DNA from: a virus
IMG/VR virus record: IMGVR_UViG_3300009610_000006
Location: 1-64,000 of that record
Reading direction: 5' to 3' (one strand)
DNA length: 64,000 bases
Shown here: positions 16,500 through 23,505 of the stretch, piece by piece
Numbering within the stretch: the stretch's first letter is position 1
Layout: every line of letters begins with the position of its first letter
Program-made: the position numbers and the translations under genes
The notes under the pieces: model-generated
Database searches by the model: none
Seen by the model: only the letters and a program-made list of their open reading frames with translations
What the model was told of the DNA's origin: nothing

Positions 16500-16629
16500 T
16501 TGCGTACCCAGTGGCGAAACTGGAAGACGCCCGAAACGTAAGGCGGCGGTAGCGAACCGCGAACCCTCTGGTCCTAGGCCCTGCGATACCGGCAGGGGGT
16601 GTGGGTTCAACTCCCACCTGGGTACGCAA
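16500..16629 (+). tRNA. tRNA-Leu-like RNA with enlarged central region
   Basis: TACCCAG (16505-16511) pairs with CTGGGTA (16618-16624) as an acceptor stem, extended to a perfect 12-bp helix by flanking bases. The D arm (GCG at 16514, loop with T-G-G, CGC at 16528) matches tRNA-Leu. The T arm is GTGGG-TTCAACT-CCCAC (16601-16617). A class II-like variable arm is CCCTGC/GCAGGG (16579-16597). Between D arm and variable arm there are 48 bases instead of about 18, with an internal hairpin GCGGT/ACCGC, and I cannot place a normal anticodon arm. It may be a tRNA with an insertion, a decayed tRNA or a tRNA mimic. CCA is not encoded. Confidence 0.5.
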
Positions 16630-16631
16630 AT

Positions 16632-16644
16632 GTTAGTGACTAAC
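16632..16644. repeat. 13-bp palindrome, centre G
   Basis: GTTAGTGACTAAC directly followed by the AAAGGAG ribosome binding site of the gene at 16662. Confidence 0.95.
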
Positions 16645-16661
16645 AAAGGAGAATAACAACT

Positions 16662-17111
16662 ATGGCAACCGCATTGTCACTGGTTCAGCAATTCTATCCC
16701 AATGTCAAGACCCTGACTGATGGGTCCAAGGACATTGAGATCAACGTAGGCGACAAGGACATAGCCAATGCCCAGCGGCGCAAGCACCCCACATGTGCAT
16801 TGGCAGTGGCATGTAAACGTGAGTACCAAGTCAAAGGCATTATCGTTGCACTGTCCGTGGCGTACCTCATCACCAAAGATGACGAGGCCATACGGTACAT
16901 GGTGCCGCAGAGTACCCGTAACGAGATCATCATCTACGACCGCAATGGCGAGTTCGCCCCTGGTTCCTACCACCTCTCCAAGCCGACTGGGTTGGAACGG
17001 CTGGGAAGTAAACCGCACCGCGTCAACCCCAACAAGGGCAGTAATGGCAAGACCAAGGGGCGGTACCGTCACCTGACTGAGAACGTGCGATCATTCCACA
17101 ACCCCGAGTAG
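16662..17111 (+). CDS. Hypothetical protein (149 aa)
   Basis: A good AAAGGAG precedes the start. The N-terminal region carries Q-R-R-K-H-P-T-C-A-L-A-V-A-C-K-R near residues 38-55, and the basic, Gly/Asn/Lys-rich C-terminus (about 115-140) suggests nucleic-acid binding. No family recognised. Confidence 0.65.
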   Translation: MATALSLVQQFYPNVKTLTDGSKDIEINVGDKDIANAQRRKHPTCALAVACKREYQVKGIIVALSVAYLITKDDEAIRYMVPQSTRNEIIIYDRNGEFAPGSYHLSKPTGLERLGSKPHRVNPNKGSNGKTKGRYRHLTENVRSFHNPE

Positions 17112-17120
17112 TGGGCGACA

Positions 17121-17133
17121 GTTAGTCACTAAC
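17121..17133. repeat. 13-bp palindrome, centre C
   Basis: GTTAGTCACTAAC in the gap between the genes at 16662 and 17168. Confidence 0.95.
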
Positions 17134-17137
17134 ACAT

Positions 17138-17151
17138 GTCCCCCTGGGGAC
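17138..17151 (+). repeat. Perfect 14-base palindrome, repeated at 63986
   Basis: GTCCCCCTGGGGAC lies between a 13-bp palindrome copy and the GAAGGAGAACAG ribosome binding site of the next gene. The identical sequence ends the window at 63986-63999. Confidence 0.6.
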
Positions 17152-17167
17152 GAAGGAGAACAGAACA

Positions 17168-17548
17168 ATGACAACAATGACAACGAAACAATTGGTTACC
17201 GCACATAGCCGATGGTTAGAGGTGATGGTGAATGCGAGACGCCTGCTCAGTAAACCGGGCAAGTGGTCCCGCACCACCTTCAACCTGAACAACCGGGGCC
17301 TGCCCTGTGCGATCACAGAGGCGCAACGCTACAGTCTCATTGGCGCCCTGGAGTGGGGCCTCGACGATCCCAATGAGTTATACGCAGTGTGCAGTTACAT
17401 GTGCCGGTCGCTGGGATTGAAAGGTAATCTCCACGACTGGCACCGGCGGCTGGAGGAGGGCGGCGAAACGGTGGTGCTGGCCGACGTACTCAAGCTATTG
17501 AACAAGGCCATCGTGATGACCGAAAGGACGATCATCGACAATGACTGA
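17168..17548 (+). CDS. DUF6197-like hypothetical protein (126 aa)
   Basis: GAAGGAG precedes the start. The pattern of an N-terminal helix pair, a central G-x-P-C-A-I block, S-L-I-G-A-L-E-W-G and a late H-D-W-H-R-R-L-E segment recalls the phage-borne DUF6197 family; this is pattern memory only. Function unknown. Confidence 0.55.
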   Translation: MTTMTTKQLVTAHSRWLEVMVNARRLLSKPGKWSRTTFNLNNRGLPCAITEAQRYSLIGALEWGLDDPNELYAVCSYMCRSLGLKGNLHDWHRRLEEGGETVVLADVLKLLNKAIVMTERTIIDND

Positions 17549-17705
17549 TAACAAGCTGGCCGACAACAAGCTGTTGTGGTACGCCTGGATCAAGGGCCTC
17601 GCCGACATCGTTATCCACCTGCTATGGATCACGGCATTGACCACCTATCTCATGCCCCTGCTGTGGGAAGTACACAAGGCCATCAACATACATGGTGCGA
17701 GGTAA
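17541..17705 (+). CDS. Small membrane protein (54 aa)
   Basis: ATG 17541 overlaps the previous stop by eight bases. A hydrophobic segment, about residues 20-42 (A-D-I-V-I-H-L-L-W-I-T-A-L-T-T-Y-L-M), is one probable transmembrane helix. Its stop TAA shares an A with the ATG of the next gene. Function unknown. Confidence 0.6.
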   Translation: MTDNKLADNKLLWYAWIKGLADIVIHLLWITALTTYLMPLLWEVHKAINIHGAR

Positions 17706-17926
17706 TGGATATGGAACGCAGCAATCAAGACTGGATTAGTAATATGCGCGTGACAGAGGATCTATTTGACGAGCACCACTCTGTCGAGGGGGAGACCGGC
17801 ATCTCCATGGACGTCAACGGCAAGTACTGGTTCTGGGACTACACCGGCGAGGATGGCTACGGGCCGTTCGACACCCTGCCGGAATGCCGCCGGTCCATGG
17901 CCAACTACGACAGTACCATCGAGTAG
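17705..17926 (+). CDS. Hypothetical acidic protein (73 aa)
   Basis: The start forms TAATG with the preceding stop, so re-initiation is likely; codons from 17576 lie in the other gene. The protein is acidic, with a Y-W-F-W-D-Y-T-G-E-D-G-Y aromatic block near residues 41-52. No family recognised. Confidence 0.6.
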   Translation: MDMERSNQDWISNMRVTEDLFDEHHSVEGETGISMDVNGKYWFWDYTGEDGYGPFDTLPECRRSMANYDSTIE

Positions 17927-17929
17927 ACC

Positions 17930-19399
17930 ATGGCGGTAGACTTTTGGCCGTATCTAACCAGGGGGGTGGGCGCACGTTGCAGTCAATGCATCGCTAGCCT
18001 CGACCCCAGCCAGTACAGTCACGTCGTCCCGCCCTGTGGGCCAGCCGATGCAGATGTCGTACTCGTTGGCGAGGCCCCCGGTGGGCAGGAGCGGGACGAG
18101 CCATTCCAGGGGAATGCAGGTATGGAACTAGATAACCACTACCTGCCCCTGGCCAAGTTGACCCGTGACGAGGTATACATCACTAACGTGTGTAAGTGCC
18201 GCCCACCGTCGAACCGCACCCCCAACGTGAAGGAAATAGGTGCGTGCTCGATGCACTTCCTGGCGCGTGAGTTAGACCGCCTGTCACCCAGGTTGGTCGT
18301 ACTTATGGGCGGCACTGCATCTAGTATAGTGGACGGCAACCCCGTAGACCTGGAGAGTGATCATGGGCGGCATTACCACGGGACGATACTGGGCAGGGGG
18401 CCGTATGACATCATGCCCACCTATCACCCGGCACTGGGGTTGCATGTGTCGAATCGTATCGACGCCATCGAGGAGGGGTTTAGCAATGTCGGCAAGTGGT
18501 TGGCCGGTAGGTATAGTGAGCCGGTCGATGAGTGGGCCGGTGAGGAGGAGTATGTATATCTAGAGGATTGGGACGGTGGGCACAAGGGGAATCGCCCGGT
18601 GTTCATCGACAGTGAGAGCGAGTATGGGGCATTGTACTCATGGCAATTCACCCAGGTGCCGGGGGTGGGGGTGATGGTCCAGGAGCATGGGGACTCGACC
18701 CAACGCATTGACAGCAAGAGGAGGTATTTGCAAAGGCTACTCAACGAGTGCAAGGTGCTGGTGATGCAAAATGCTATCGTCGAGGTGGCGGCATTTAGAG
18801 CACTGGGCATACACGTGGACTGGGCCAAGGTAACAGATACAATGCAGATCGCCTACAGGCGTGCGATGTCACAAGGTCTCAAGCCACTGGCACGCAGGCA
18901 TTGCGGCATGAAGATGCAGTCATACATGGAGGTAACCAACCAAGCTAGTAAACGCAAAGTCAAGGAGTGGATAGTGGAGGTAGTTGATCACCTGCCGCAG
19001 TTAGTCACTAACCGGATCAGCGACAAGACCGGCAAGTACTTGAAGCCTAAGAGAAGTGAGAACCCCATGGTGGCAGTACTCGATGGGATACTGCGATCCA
19101 TGACCACGAATCCCAAGTACGACCCATGGAAACGCTGGCGAGAACACAAGGAGGAACTACCGGCGGCAGCGACACAGGCCGCGATAGAGACAAAGAAGAA
19201 GCAATGGTACTGGCGGGAGTGGCTGTTGGATCACGTAGGTAGTGACATGCCACAACGGGGACTGCGACACGTAGACCCAGTGCTCGCCAAATGGTACGCC
19301 TGCCGGGACGCCGACGCAACCTGCCGGGTGTACTACACGATAGGCAAGGACTTAGACAGTCTATGGAAAGTGAGAGAGTATGACTGGAACGCGCGGTAG
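17930..19399 (+). CDS. Uracil-DNA glycosylase (family 4-like) fused to DnaQ-like 3'-5' exonuclease (489 aa)
   Basis: Residues 1-185 match family 4 uracil-DNA glycosylases: Fe-S cysteines C-S-Q-C near 17-20 and C-K-C-R-P-P near 86 with a further Cys near 102, motif G-E-A-P-G-G-Q-E-R near 46 and M-P-T-Y-H-P-A near 161. Residues 220-480 carry exonuclease motifs: I-D-S-E-S (Exo I) near 225, Q-N-A-I-V-E near 280 with T-D-T-M near 302, and a final W-Y-A-C-R-D-A-D (Y-x-x-x-D, Exo III) near 455. The polymerase at 21852 lacks its own exonuclease, so this protein probably supplies proofreading and uracil removal in trans. A palindrome copy inside encodes L-V-T-N. Confidence 0.85.
   Translation: MAVDFWPYLTRGVGARCSQCIASLDPSQYSHVVPPCGPADADVVLVGEAPGGQERDEPFQGNAGMELDNHYLPLAKLTRDEVYITNVCKCRPPSNRTPNVKEIGACSMHFLARELDRLSPRLVVLMGGTASSIVDGNPVDLESDHGRHYHGTILGRGPYDIMPTYHPALGLHVSNRIDAIEEGFSNVGKWLAGRYSEPVDEWAGEEEYVYLEDWDGGHKGNRPVFIDSESEYGALYSWQFTQVPGVGVMVQEHGDSTQRIDSKRRYLQRLLNECKVLVMQNAIVEVAAFRALGIHVDWAKVTDTMQIAYRRAMSQGLKPLARRHCGMKMQSYMEVTNQASKRKVKEWIVEVVDHLPQLVTNRISDKTGKYLKPKRSENPMVAVLDGILRSMTTNPKYDPWKRWREHKEELPAAATQAAIETKKKQWYWREWLLDHVGSDMPQRGLRHVDPVLAKWYACRDADATCRVYYTIGKDLDSLWKVREYDWNAR
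19000..19012. repeat. 13-bp palindrome, centre C
   Basis: GTTAGTCACTAAC inside the glycosylase-exonuclease gene, read as L-V-T-N. Confidence 0.95.
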
Positions 19400-19724
19400 A
19401 TCAATCCGCCAAATGGTGGCCACAGTAAATGCCAGTAGCACCGTACCACCACCATCACCAACACGTAAGGGCCGCCCCATAGGTACACGTCTCGTCCACC
19501 CGGATGACATAGAGATACGCTGGCTATCACTGGAGGTCGCCCAGTTTGCCACCCGTGCAGTGGAACGTATGGGGTCAATAGCGTCACTGTCTCGCCTCAC
19601 ACGGGTACACGTGACCACCATATCTCGAATGCTAGACGGGGAGTTGGTCAACCTGCGGGTCATGGGCCTGATTGCCAACAGGTTGGGGATTAAGTTTAAG
19701 TTAGTAGAAAGCGAGAAACAATGA
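19380..19724 (+). CDS. XRE-type helix-turn-helix protein (114 aa)
   Basis: Residues 55-110 form a Cro/CI-type domain: A-V-E-R-M-G-S-I-A-S-L-S-R-L-T-R-V-H-V-T-T-I-S-R-M-L-D-type helices then N-L-R-V-M-G-L-I-A-N-R-L-G. The N-terminal 50 residues are Pro/Ser/Arg-rich. It overlaps the preceding gene by 20 bases and the next by four. A DNA-binding regulator; possible alternative binder of the dispersed palindrome. Confidence 0.7.
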   Translation: MTGTRGRSIRQMVATVNASSTVPPPSPTRKGRPIGTRLVHPDDIEIRWLSLEVAQFATRAVERMGSIASLSRLTRVHVTTISRMLDGELVNLRVMGLIANRLGIKFKLVESEKQ

Positions 19725-20023
19725 CTGGAACAACCGATGACATAGTAATCACAATGGCCGACATCAAGCAGGCGTCCATCAACCGGGCCGACATGACCAA
19801 GGCCACCTACGTCAAGGTAACCATGGGCCTGGAGTTGTACCTCATGGACGTTATGCTCAGGATGGCGGACTCCAAGAACAAGACCGACCTGTTCGCTGTA
19901 CTGCATACGTTCTTTGAGATAGGGATACAGGCGGGGATAGATGCGGAGCGCAAACGTATCCATGACGCCGTTGCCGCTGCCGACGAGGTAGATGCGGCGG
20001 CGTTTGACGACATGGTAGACTAG
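19721..20023 (+). CDS. Hypothetical helical protein (100 aa)
   Basis: The start overlaps the regulator's stop (A-T-G-A). The protein is mostly helical and acidic at the C-terminus, with a repeated A-D-I/A-D-M pattern near the start. No motif seen. It is probably translated with the upstream regulator. Confidence 0.6.
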   Translation: MTGTTDDIVITMADIKQASINRADMTKATYVKVTMGLELYLMDVMLRMADSKNKTDLFAVLHTFFEIGIQAGIDAERKRIHDAVAAADEVDAAAFDDMVD

Positions 20024-20059
20024 AGTTAAGTAGTTCATTCTAAAGGAGAAACCAATCAC

Positions 20060-20533
20060 ATGGCCAACAAAAAGCCATTCATCACAGAAGAACCTGTCCG
20101 CACCCTGGAGGTACTAGCCCAACCCAAGGTCGCATTAGCCACAGCCAAGGAAATGGAGTCACTCATCCGTGAGCGCCAGGGCTACAAAGCCCAGGAGAAA
20201 GTGGCACTTGGTCTCATTGCCAAGATCAACCCGGTCATCTACTCGCACATGGCACGCATGGAGGATGGGGTCCAGATACACGTCACTGACTCCCGACTAC
20301 CAGAAGGTAAGGTCTGGCGTGCGGTCCTTGGTGGGGCCACTCGTACCACGGTCAACCTCGCCGCGCTCAAGGTGTCCATGTTAGCCCATGGGATACAGCC
20401 TGCCAAGATCGACAACATATTGGATTATGAAGTGCAGGTCGTTGACGAGGAGACAGGTAAGCTGACCCTGACTCAAGTGGTTAAGACGTCTACTAGCGAC
20501 AGTGTCAACATCCGCATGGTCAACGCCGGTTAG
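20060..20533 (+). CDS. Hypothetical protein (157 aa)
   Basis: AAGGAGAAACCAATCAC precedes the start. An N-terminal helical half with K-E-M-E-S-L-I-R-E-R-Q-G-Y-K-A-Q-E-K is followed by a beta-rich half. The stop codon TAG lies within a palindrome copy. No family recognised. Confidence 0.65.
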   Translation: MANKKPFITEEPVRTLEVLAQPKVALATAKEMESLIRERQGYKAQEKVALGLIAKINPVIYSHMARMEDGVQIHVTDSRLPEGKVWRAVLGGATRTTVNLAALKVSMLAHGIQPAKIDNILDYEVQVVDEETGKLTLTQVVKTSTSDSVNIRMVNAG

Positions 20534-20541
20534 TCACTAAC
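20529..20541. repeat. 13-bp palindrome, centre C
   Basis: GTTAGTCACTAAC containing the TAG stop of the gene at 20060-20533. Confidence 0.95.
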
Positions 20542-20588
20542 AGTTCGCTGGATGTACGCCAGCGCGGGGGCGGTGAGATAAGCCATGT

Positions 20589-20617
20589 TAAGGGTGGCCG
20601 TCGTCCCATTACCCTTA
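20589..20617 (+). other. Hairpin in the leader of the 20640 gene
   Basis: TAAGGGT (20589-20595) pairs with ACCCTTA (20611-20617), and flanking GCCAT/ATAGCC bases could extend it. It precedes the ribosome binding site AGGAGAACCAACCAC. Confidence 0.45.
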
Positions 20618-20639
20618 TAGCCATAGGAGAACCAACCAC

Positions 20640-20795
20640 ATGATGGAAAAGATCTATATCTGGGTCGCTTGGCACTTACCACGTACCCTGGTCAAGTGGT
20701 GCGCCGTGCGTGTCGGTGCCCATGCCACAGTCGGCAGGTACAGCGGCCAAGTAGTACCTGACTTGAAATTTATGGATGCATTGGAGAGATGGTAA
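20640..20795 (+). CDS. Small conserved-looking phage protein (51 aa)
   Basis: Two adjacent ATGs (20640, 20643) follow AGGAGAACCAACCAC. The product is W-rich with W-H-L-P-R-T-L-V-K-W-C-A-V-R-V-G-A-H-A-T and a final V-P-D-L-K-F-M-D-A-L-E-R-W. I recall this layout from many phages of unknown function. The stop forms TAATG with the next start. Confidence 0.6.
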   Translation: MMEKIYIWVAWHLPRTLVKWCAVRVGAHATVGRYSGQVVPDLKFMDALERW

Positions 20796-21004
20796 TGGAC
20801 GATAGAGAAATACTCAATCGCATCCGCGAGGCCATCGCCGCCATGGATGGGGTGAATCTGGCGCTGAACACCATGGAACAACGCAAGATCTACCGGCGTA
20901 TCCAGGATGCCAGTGACTCGCTGGTCGAGGTGCGCGAGGAACTGCAAGTCCGCATTACAGTACAGGCCAACGCACGCAAGGCTATCGAAAGGATGTCCCA
21001 ATGA
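20795..21004 (+). CDS. Hypothetical helical protein (69 aa)
   Basis: The start at 20795 shares bases with the previous stop. The whole protein is predicted helical with heptad-like spacing and could form a coiled coil. It overlaps the next gene by four bases. The trio 20640-21210 looks like one translational unit. Confidence 0.55.
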   Translation: MDDREILNRIREAIAAMDGVNLALNTMEQRKIYRRIQDASDSLVEVREELQVRITVQANARKAIERMSQ

Positions 21005-21210
21005 AACCCACCCCCTGGCTAGCTGTGATCACCGTCATCTCCTGGGTCCTGCTACTCATGGCCATCTCCACCAACGCCGTCCAAACCGCACGCCTCAACC
21101 GCCTGGAGGAAGGTCTCAAGGCCGTGGCTGAAGACATGGTCAAGCTGGATGTGGCGCTCCAGACCATCAATGCCCGTATTACCAAGATGCAAGGAGGTGA
21201 GAGACTATGA
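21001..21210 (+). CDS. Small membrane-anchored coiled-coil protein (69 aa)
   Basis: Residues 7-26 are a transmembrane helix (W-L-A-V-I-T-V-I-S-W-V-L-L-L-M). The rest is a soluble coiled coil (L-N-R-L-E-E-G-L-K-A-V-A-E-D-M). This resembles Rz-like inner-membrane spanins in outline, but the early position and the lack of an outer partner make that unlikely. Confidence 0.6.
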   Translation: MKPTPWLAVITVISWVLLLMAISTNAVQTARLNRLEEGLKAVAEDMVKLDVALQTINARITKMQGGERL

Positions 21211-21761
21211 CACCAGCAGAAAAAGCCCACTTGGCCCAGGTTGCGGCATATGGGGTCAAGCCAACCAATGCACTATTCCCTGTGATAGGCGACATGTTCA
21301 ACGCCCACTGGGAACGCTGTGATGCACTACTAGTCACCACCAATGCCCACAAGCGCACAGATCAAAGCATCGTCATGGGCAGGGGTGCGGCGAAACAACT
21401 GGCATTGAAGATTGACGGTATAGATGTCGATCTCGGTCGCCAGATAGAGCACTTGAAACCCTATGGCATAGTGTGGTCGAAGTTCGAGATCGAGGACGGC
21501 GACTGGGTCGTGCCCAACATTGGGGCATTCCAGGTGAAGCGGTCATTCAAGGACAAGGCATCACTGGATCTCATTGAACGTAGCTGCGTCATGCTCGACC
21601 GCTGGTGCCGCGCCCACCCCAAGGCCAAGGTGCGCCTCAACTATCCTGGCATTGGCAACGGGGGTCTCAGTGAAGATGAGGTGCGCCCAATACTAGAGGA
21701 GTGCTTGAACATGAAACAGGTCTCTATCTGGAAATGCCCAGTGGTGGAAGTTAGTGACTAA
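21207..21761 (+). CDS. Macro-domain (ADP-ribose-binding-like) protein (184 aa)
   Basis: The macro-domain pattern is visible: A-L-L-V-T-T-N-A-H near residues 46-54, M-G-R-G-A-A-K near 66, and a C-terminal L-N-Y-P-G-I-G-N-G-G-L-S near 148-160, the ligand loop of phage macro-domain proteins. It may bind or hydrolyse ADP-ribose derivatives and so counter ADP-ribosylation or NAD-based defence; that is inference. It ends V-S-D with the stop inside a palindrome copy. Confidence 0.75.
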   Translation: MTPAEKAHLAQVAAYGVKPTNALFPVIGDMFNAHWERCDALLVTTNAHKRTDQSIVMGRGAAKQLALKIDGIDVDLGRQIEHLKPYGIVWSKFEIEDGDWVVPNIGAFQVKRSFKDKASLDLIERSCVMLDRWCRAHPKAKVRLNYPGIGNGGLSEDEVRPILEECLNMKQVSIWKCPVVEVSD

Positions 21762-21762
21762 C
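21750..21762. repeat. 13-bp palindrome, centre G
   Basis: GTTAGTGACTAAC; it gives the V-S-D-stop of the macro-domain gene and directly abuts ATG 21763. Confidence 0.95.
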
Positions 21763-21849
21763 ATGGACATCTCTATCCCCTACCTCACTGGCGTATTCAT
21801 CCTGGGCTTCATCCTGGGGTTCATCATTGGCCGGGAGTGGCGCGACTAG
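21763..21849 (+). CDS. Possible 28-residue membrane peptide
   Basis: An ATG directly after a palindrome copy opens 28 codons encoding a hydrophobic G-V-F-I-L-G-F-I-L-G-F-I-I-G segment with a charged R-E-W-R-D end. There is no Shine-Dalgarno. The frame stops two bases before the polymerase ATG, which supports coupling. Uncertain because of its size. Confidence 0.4.
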   Translation: MDISIPYLTGVFILGFILGFIIGREWRD

Positions 21850-21851
21850 TT

Positions 21852-23360
21852 ATGTATATCCCATCGCGAGTCCGCCACCCCAGCTTTGCCAACACCCAGG
21901 CGCTCGACCGTCTCCCTATGCCCACAATCGAAGACATGATGCGCCTGGGGGTGGCAATTGATGTCCCCTACCTTAGCACATTAGCTGAGGAAATGCGTGA
22001 TACTATGGAGGATCTCTCGGCTAGGGTCCGGCGACGGGTTCCGCACGACAAGCTAGCAGAGTTTCTCGGCAACGACGTTGATGACACCGGCGACGATGCT
22101 GAGACTGCGGGGGAGGTGAGTAACGAGTCGGTATCGGTAGCCAGCCGGTTCAAGGTCACCTCCCCCGAACAGGTGGCATGGTTTCTATTCGACACCCTAG
22201 GCATAGGCAGGGGTAAGGAGTTAGTCACTACCCCGGATGGGTCACGCATATCCACAGGTAAGAAACAATTAGAAGCACTCAAGGCCGAGCATGAAGCGAT
22301 TCAGGAGATACTAGCTTTCAGGGAAGTTCATAAGCTATACACCACCTATGTCCTCAAACTTCCGCGGATCGCCCGACACCATCCTAAAGGCCGTCATTGT
22401 CCTGTATGCGGTCATACTCATCGTGAGTCTAGTAATAGAGTTCACTCGACCATAGTAGCGACACGCACCGACACTGGTAGACTAGCTGGACGTCGCCCCA
22501 ACCTGATGAACATCCCCATTAGATCCCCCATGGGGGCAAGAGTGCGTGCGGCGTTTGTGCCCAGCTACGGCATGTCCATGGTGGGCGCAGACTATAGCCA
22601 AATAGAACTACGTATCCTCGCCAGCGAGTCTGCCGACCCGTTCATGATGCAGTGCTTCATAGATGGCCGCGACATACATGCGGAGTCCACCCTTGAAGCG
22701 ATGGGCATTCGAGACAAGGTGGCCTTCGACCCGAAGTCCAAGGCCATCTACGCCATTACCCCTGGTGCCACTATCCCCACCATACAGGAGTTCATGACGA
22801 TGCGTGCCGGGATGAAGAACGCCAACTTCGGCATCGTCTACGGCATCACCTGGATGGGGTTGCAGGCCCAGCTTGTCCTCATTGGCATCTACTGGTCTAA
22901 GGAGCAGACCATCGCGTTCATCGAGGAAACATGGCACAAAGTGTTCGCCGCCATCCGGCCCTACATGCGGGAGCAGGAGTATCGCGCGCGTAAGTACGGC
23001 TTCACCTGGGACTTGATGGGTAGTGTGCGGTACATCCATGGTATACGCAGTGCTGTGAAACGAGTAGTAGCCGAGAGCGTCAGGCAGGCGGGTAATATGC
23101 CGATTCAATCTGCCGGTTCCGCATTCCTCAAGATTGCCATGTGGACGTTGCGCGGGGTCTACGAACGGTTCCGCGATGACGGGTACGAGGTGAATTTTCT
23201 GATGCCGGTTCATGACGAGATTGTATCAGAGTGCGATACAGCTATAGCCGAGGAGTTGAAGGCCGCAACCGTGGAGTGTATGGCCAGGGTCAACGACTAC
23301 ACCCAGTTACTCGTCCCGGTCGCCGCTGAGGGCAAGGTGACCAGCCGGTGGACGAAGTAG
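21852..23360 (+). CDS. Family A DNA polymerase, polymerase domain only (502 aa)
   Basis: Polymerase motifs are clear: D-T-G-R-L near residue 205, motif A G-A-D-Y-S-Q-I-E-L-R near 245, motif B K-N-A-N-F-G-I-V-Y-G near 322 and motif C V-H-D-E-I near 452. A finger insertion with a C-P-V-C-G-H-T-H zinc-like pair lies near residue 180. There is no 3'-5' exonuclease domain; that activity is on the separate glycosylase fusion. I chose ATG 21852; GTG 21837 is an alternative adding five residues. It should replicate the phage genome. Confidence 0.9.
   Translation: MYIPSRVRHPSFANTQALDRLPMPTIEDMMRLGVAIDVPYLSTLAEEMRDTMEDLSARVRRRVPHDKLAEFLGNDVDDTGDDAETAGEVSNESVSVASRFKVTSPEQVAWFLFDTLGIGRGKELVTTPDGSRISTGKKQLEALKAEHEAIQEILAFREVHKLYTTYVLKLPRIARHHPKGRHCPVCGHTHRESSNRVHSTIVATRTDTGRLAGRRPNLMNIPIRSPMGARVRAAFVPSYGMSMVGADYSQIELRILASESADPFMMQCFIDGRDIHAESTLEAMGIRDKVAFDPKSKAIYAITPGATIPTIQEFMTMRAGMKNANFGIVYGITWMGLQAQLVLIGIYWSKEQTIAFIEETWHKVFAAIRPYMREQEYRARKYGFTWDLMGSVRYIHGIRSAVKRVVAESVRQAGNMPIQSAGSAFLKIAMWTLRGVYERFRDDGYEVNFLMPVHDEIVSECDTAIAEELKAATVECMARVNDYTQLLVPVAAEGKVTSRWTK
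22220..22232. repeat. Near-copy of the 13-bp palindrome (1 mismatch)
   Basis: GTTAGTCACTACC inside the polymerase gene, read as L-V-T-T. Confidence 0.55.
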
Positions 23361-23362
23361 CA

Positions 23363-23375
23363 GTTAGTAACTAAC
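23363..23375. repeat. 13-bp palindrome, centre A
   Basis: GTTAGTAACTAAC between the polymerase stop and the terminator, at the convergent junction. Confidence 0.95.
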
Positions 23376-23430
23376 AAAAAGGGCGGCTGGGCAAGTGGGC
23401 AATATGAGGGAAACCACCAGCCAGCCGCCC
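23376..23430 (-). terminator. Intrinsic terminator of the leftward operon
   Basis: Read leftward, GGGCGGCTGG (23430-23421) pairs with CCAGCCGCCC (23390-23381) and is followed by TTTTT (23380-23376). It closes transcription of the structural genes before they meet the rightward polymerase gene. No T-run exists for the rightward direction. Confidence 0.8.
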
Positions 23431-23505
23431 GTGGCGTAGTTGTTAAGAATCACCCTGGAGAGGTGACCACCCCATGTGGGGTGAACGTGATGAGATTGGT
23501 CTATA

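Noticed and set aside
18180-18188. ATCACTAACG as a palindrome copy
   Set aside because: Only one half of the dyad is present.
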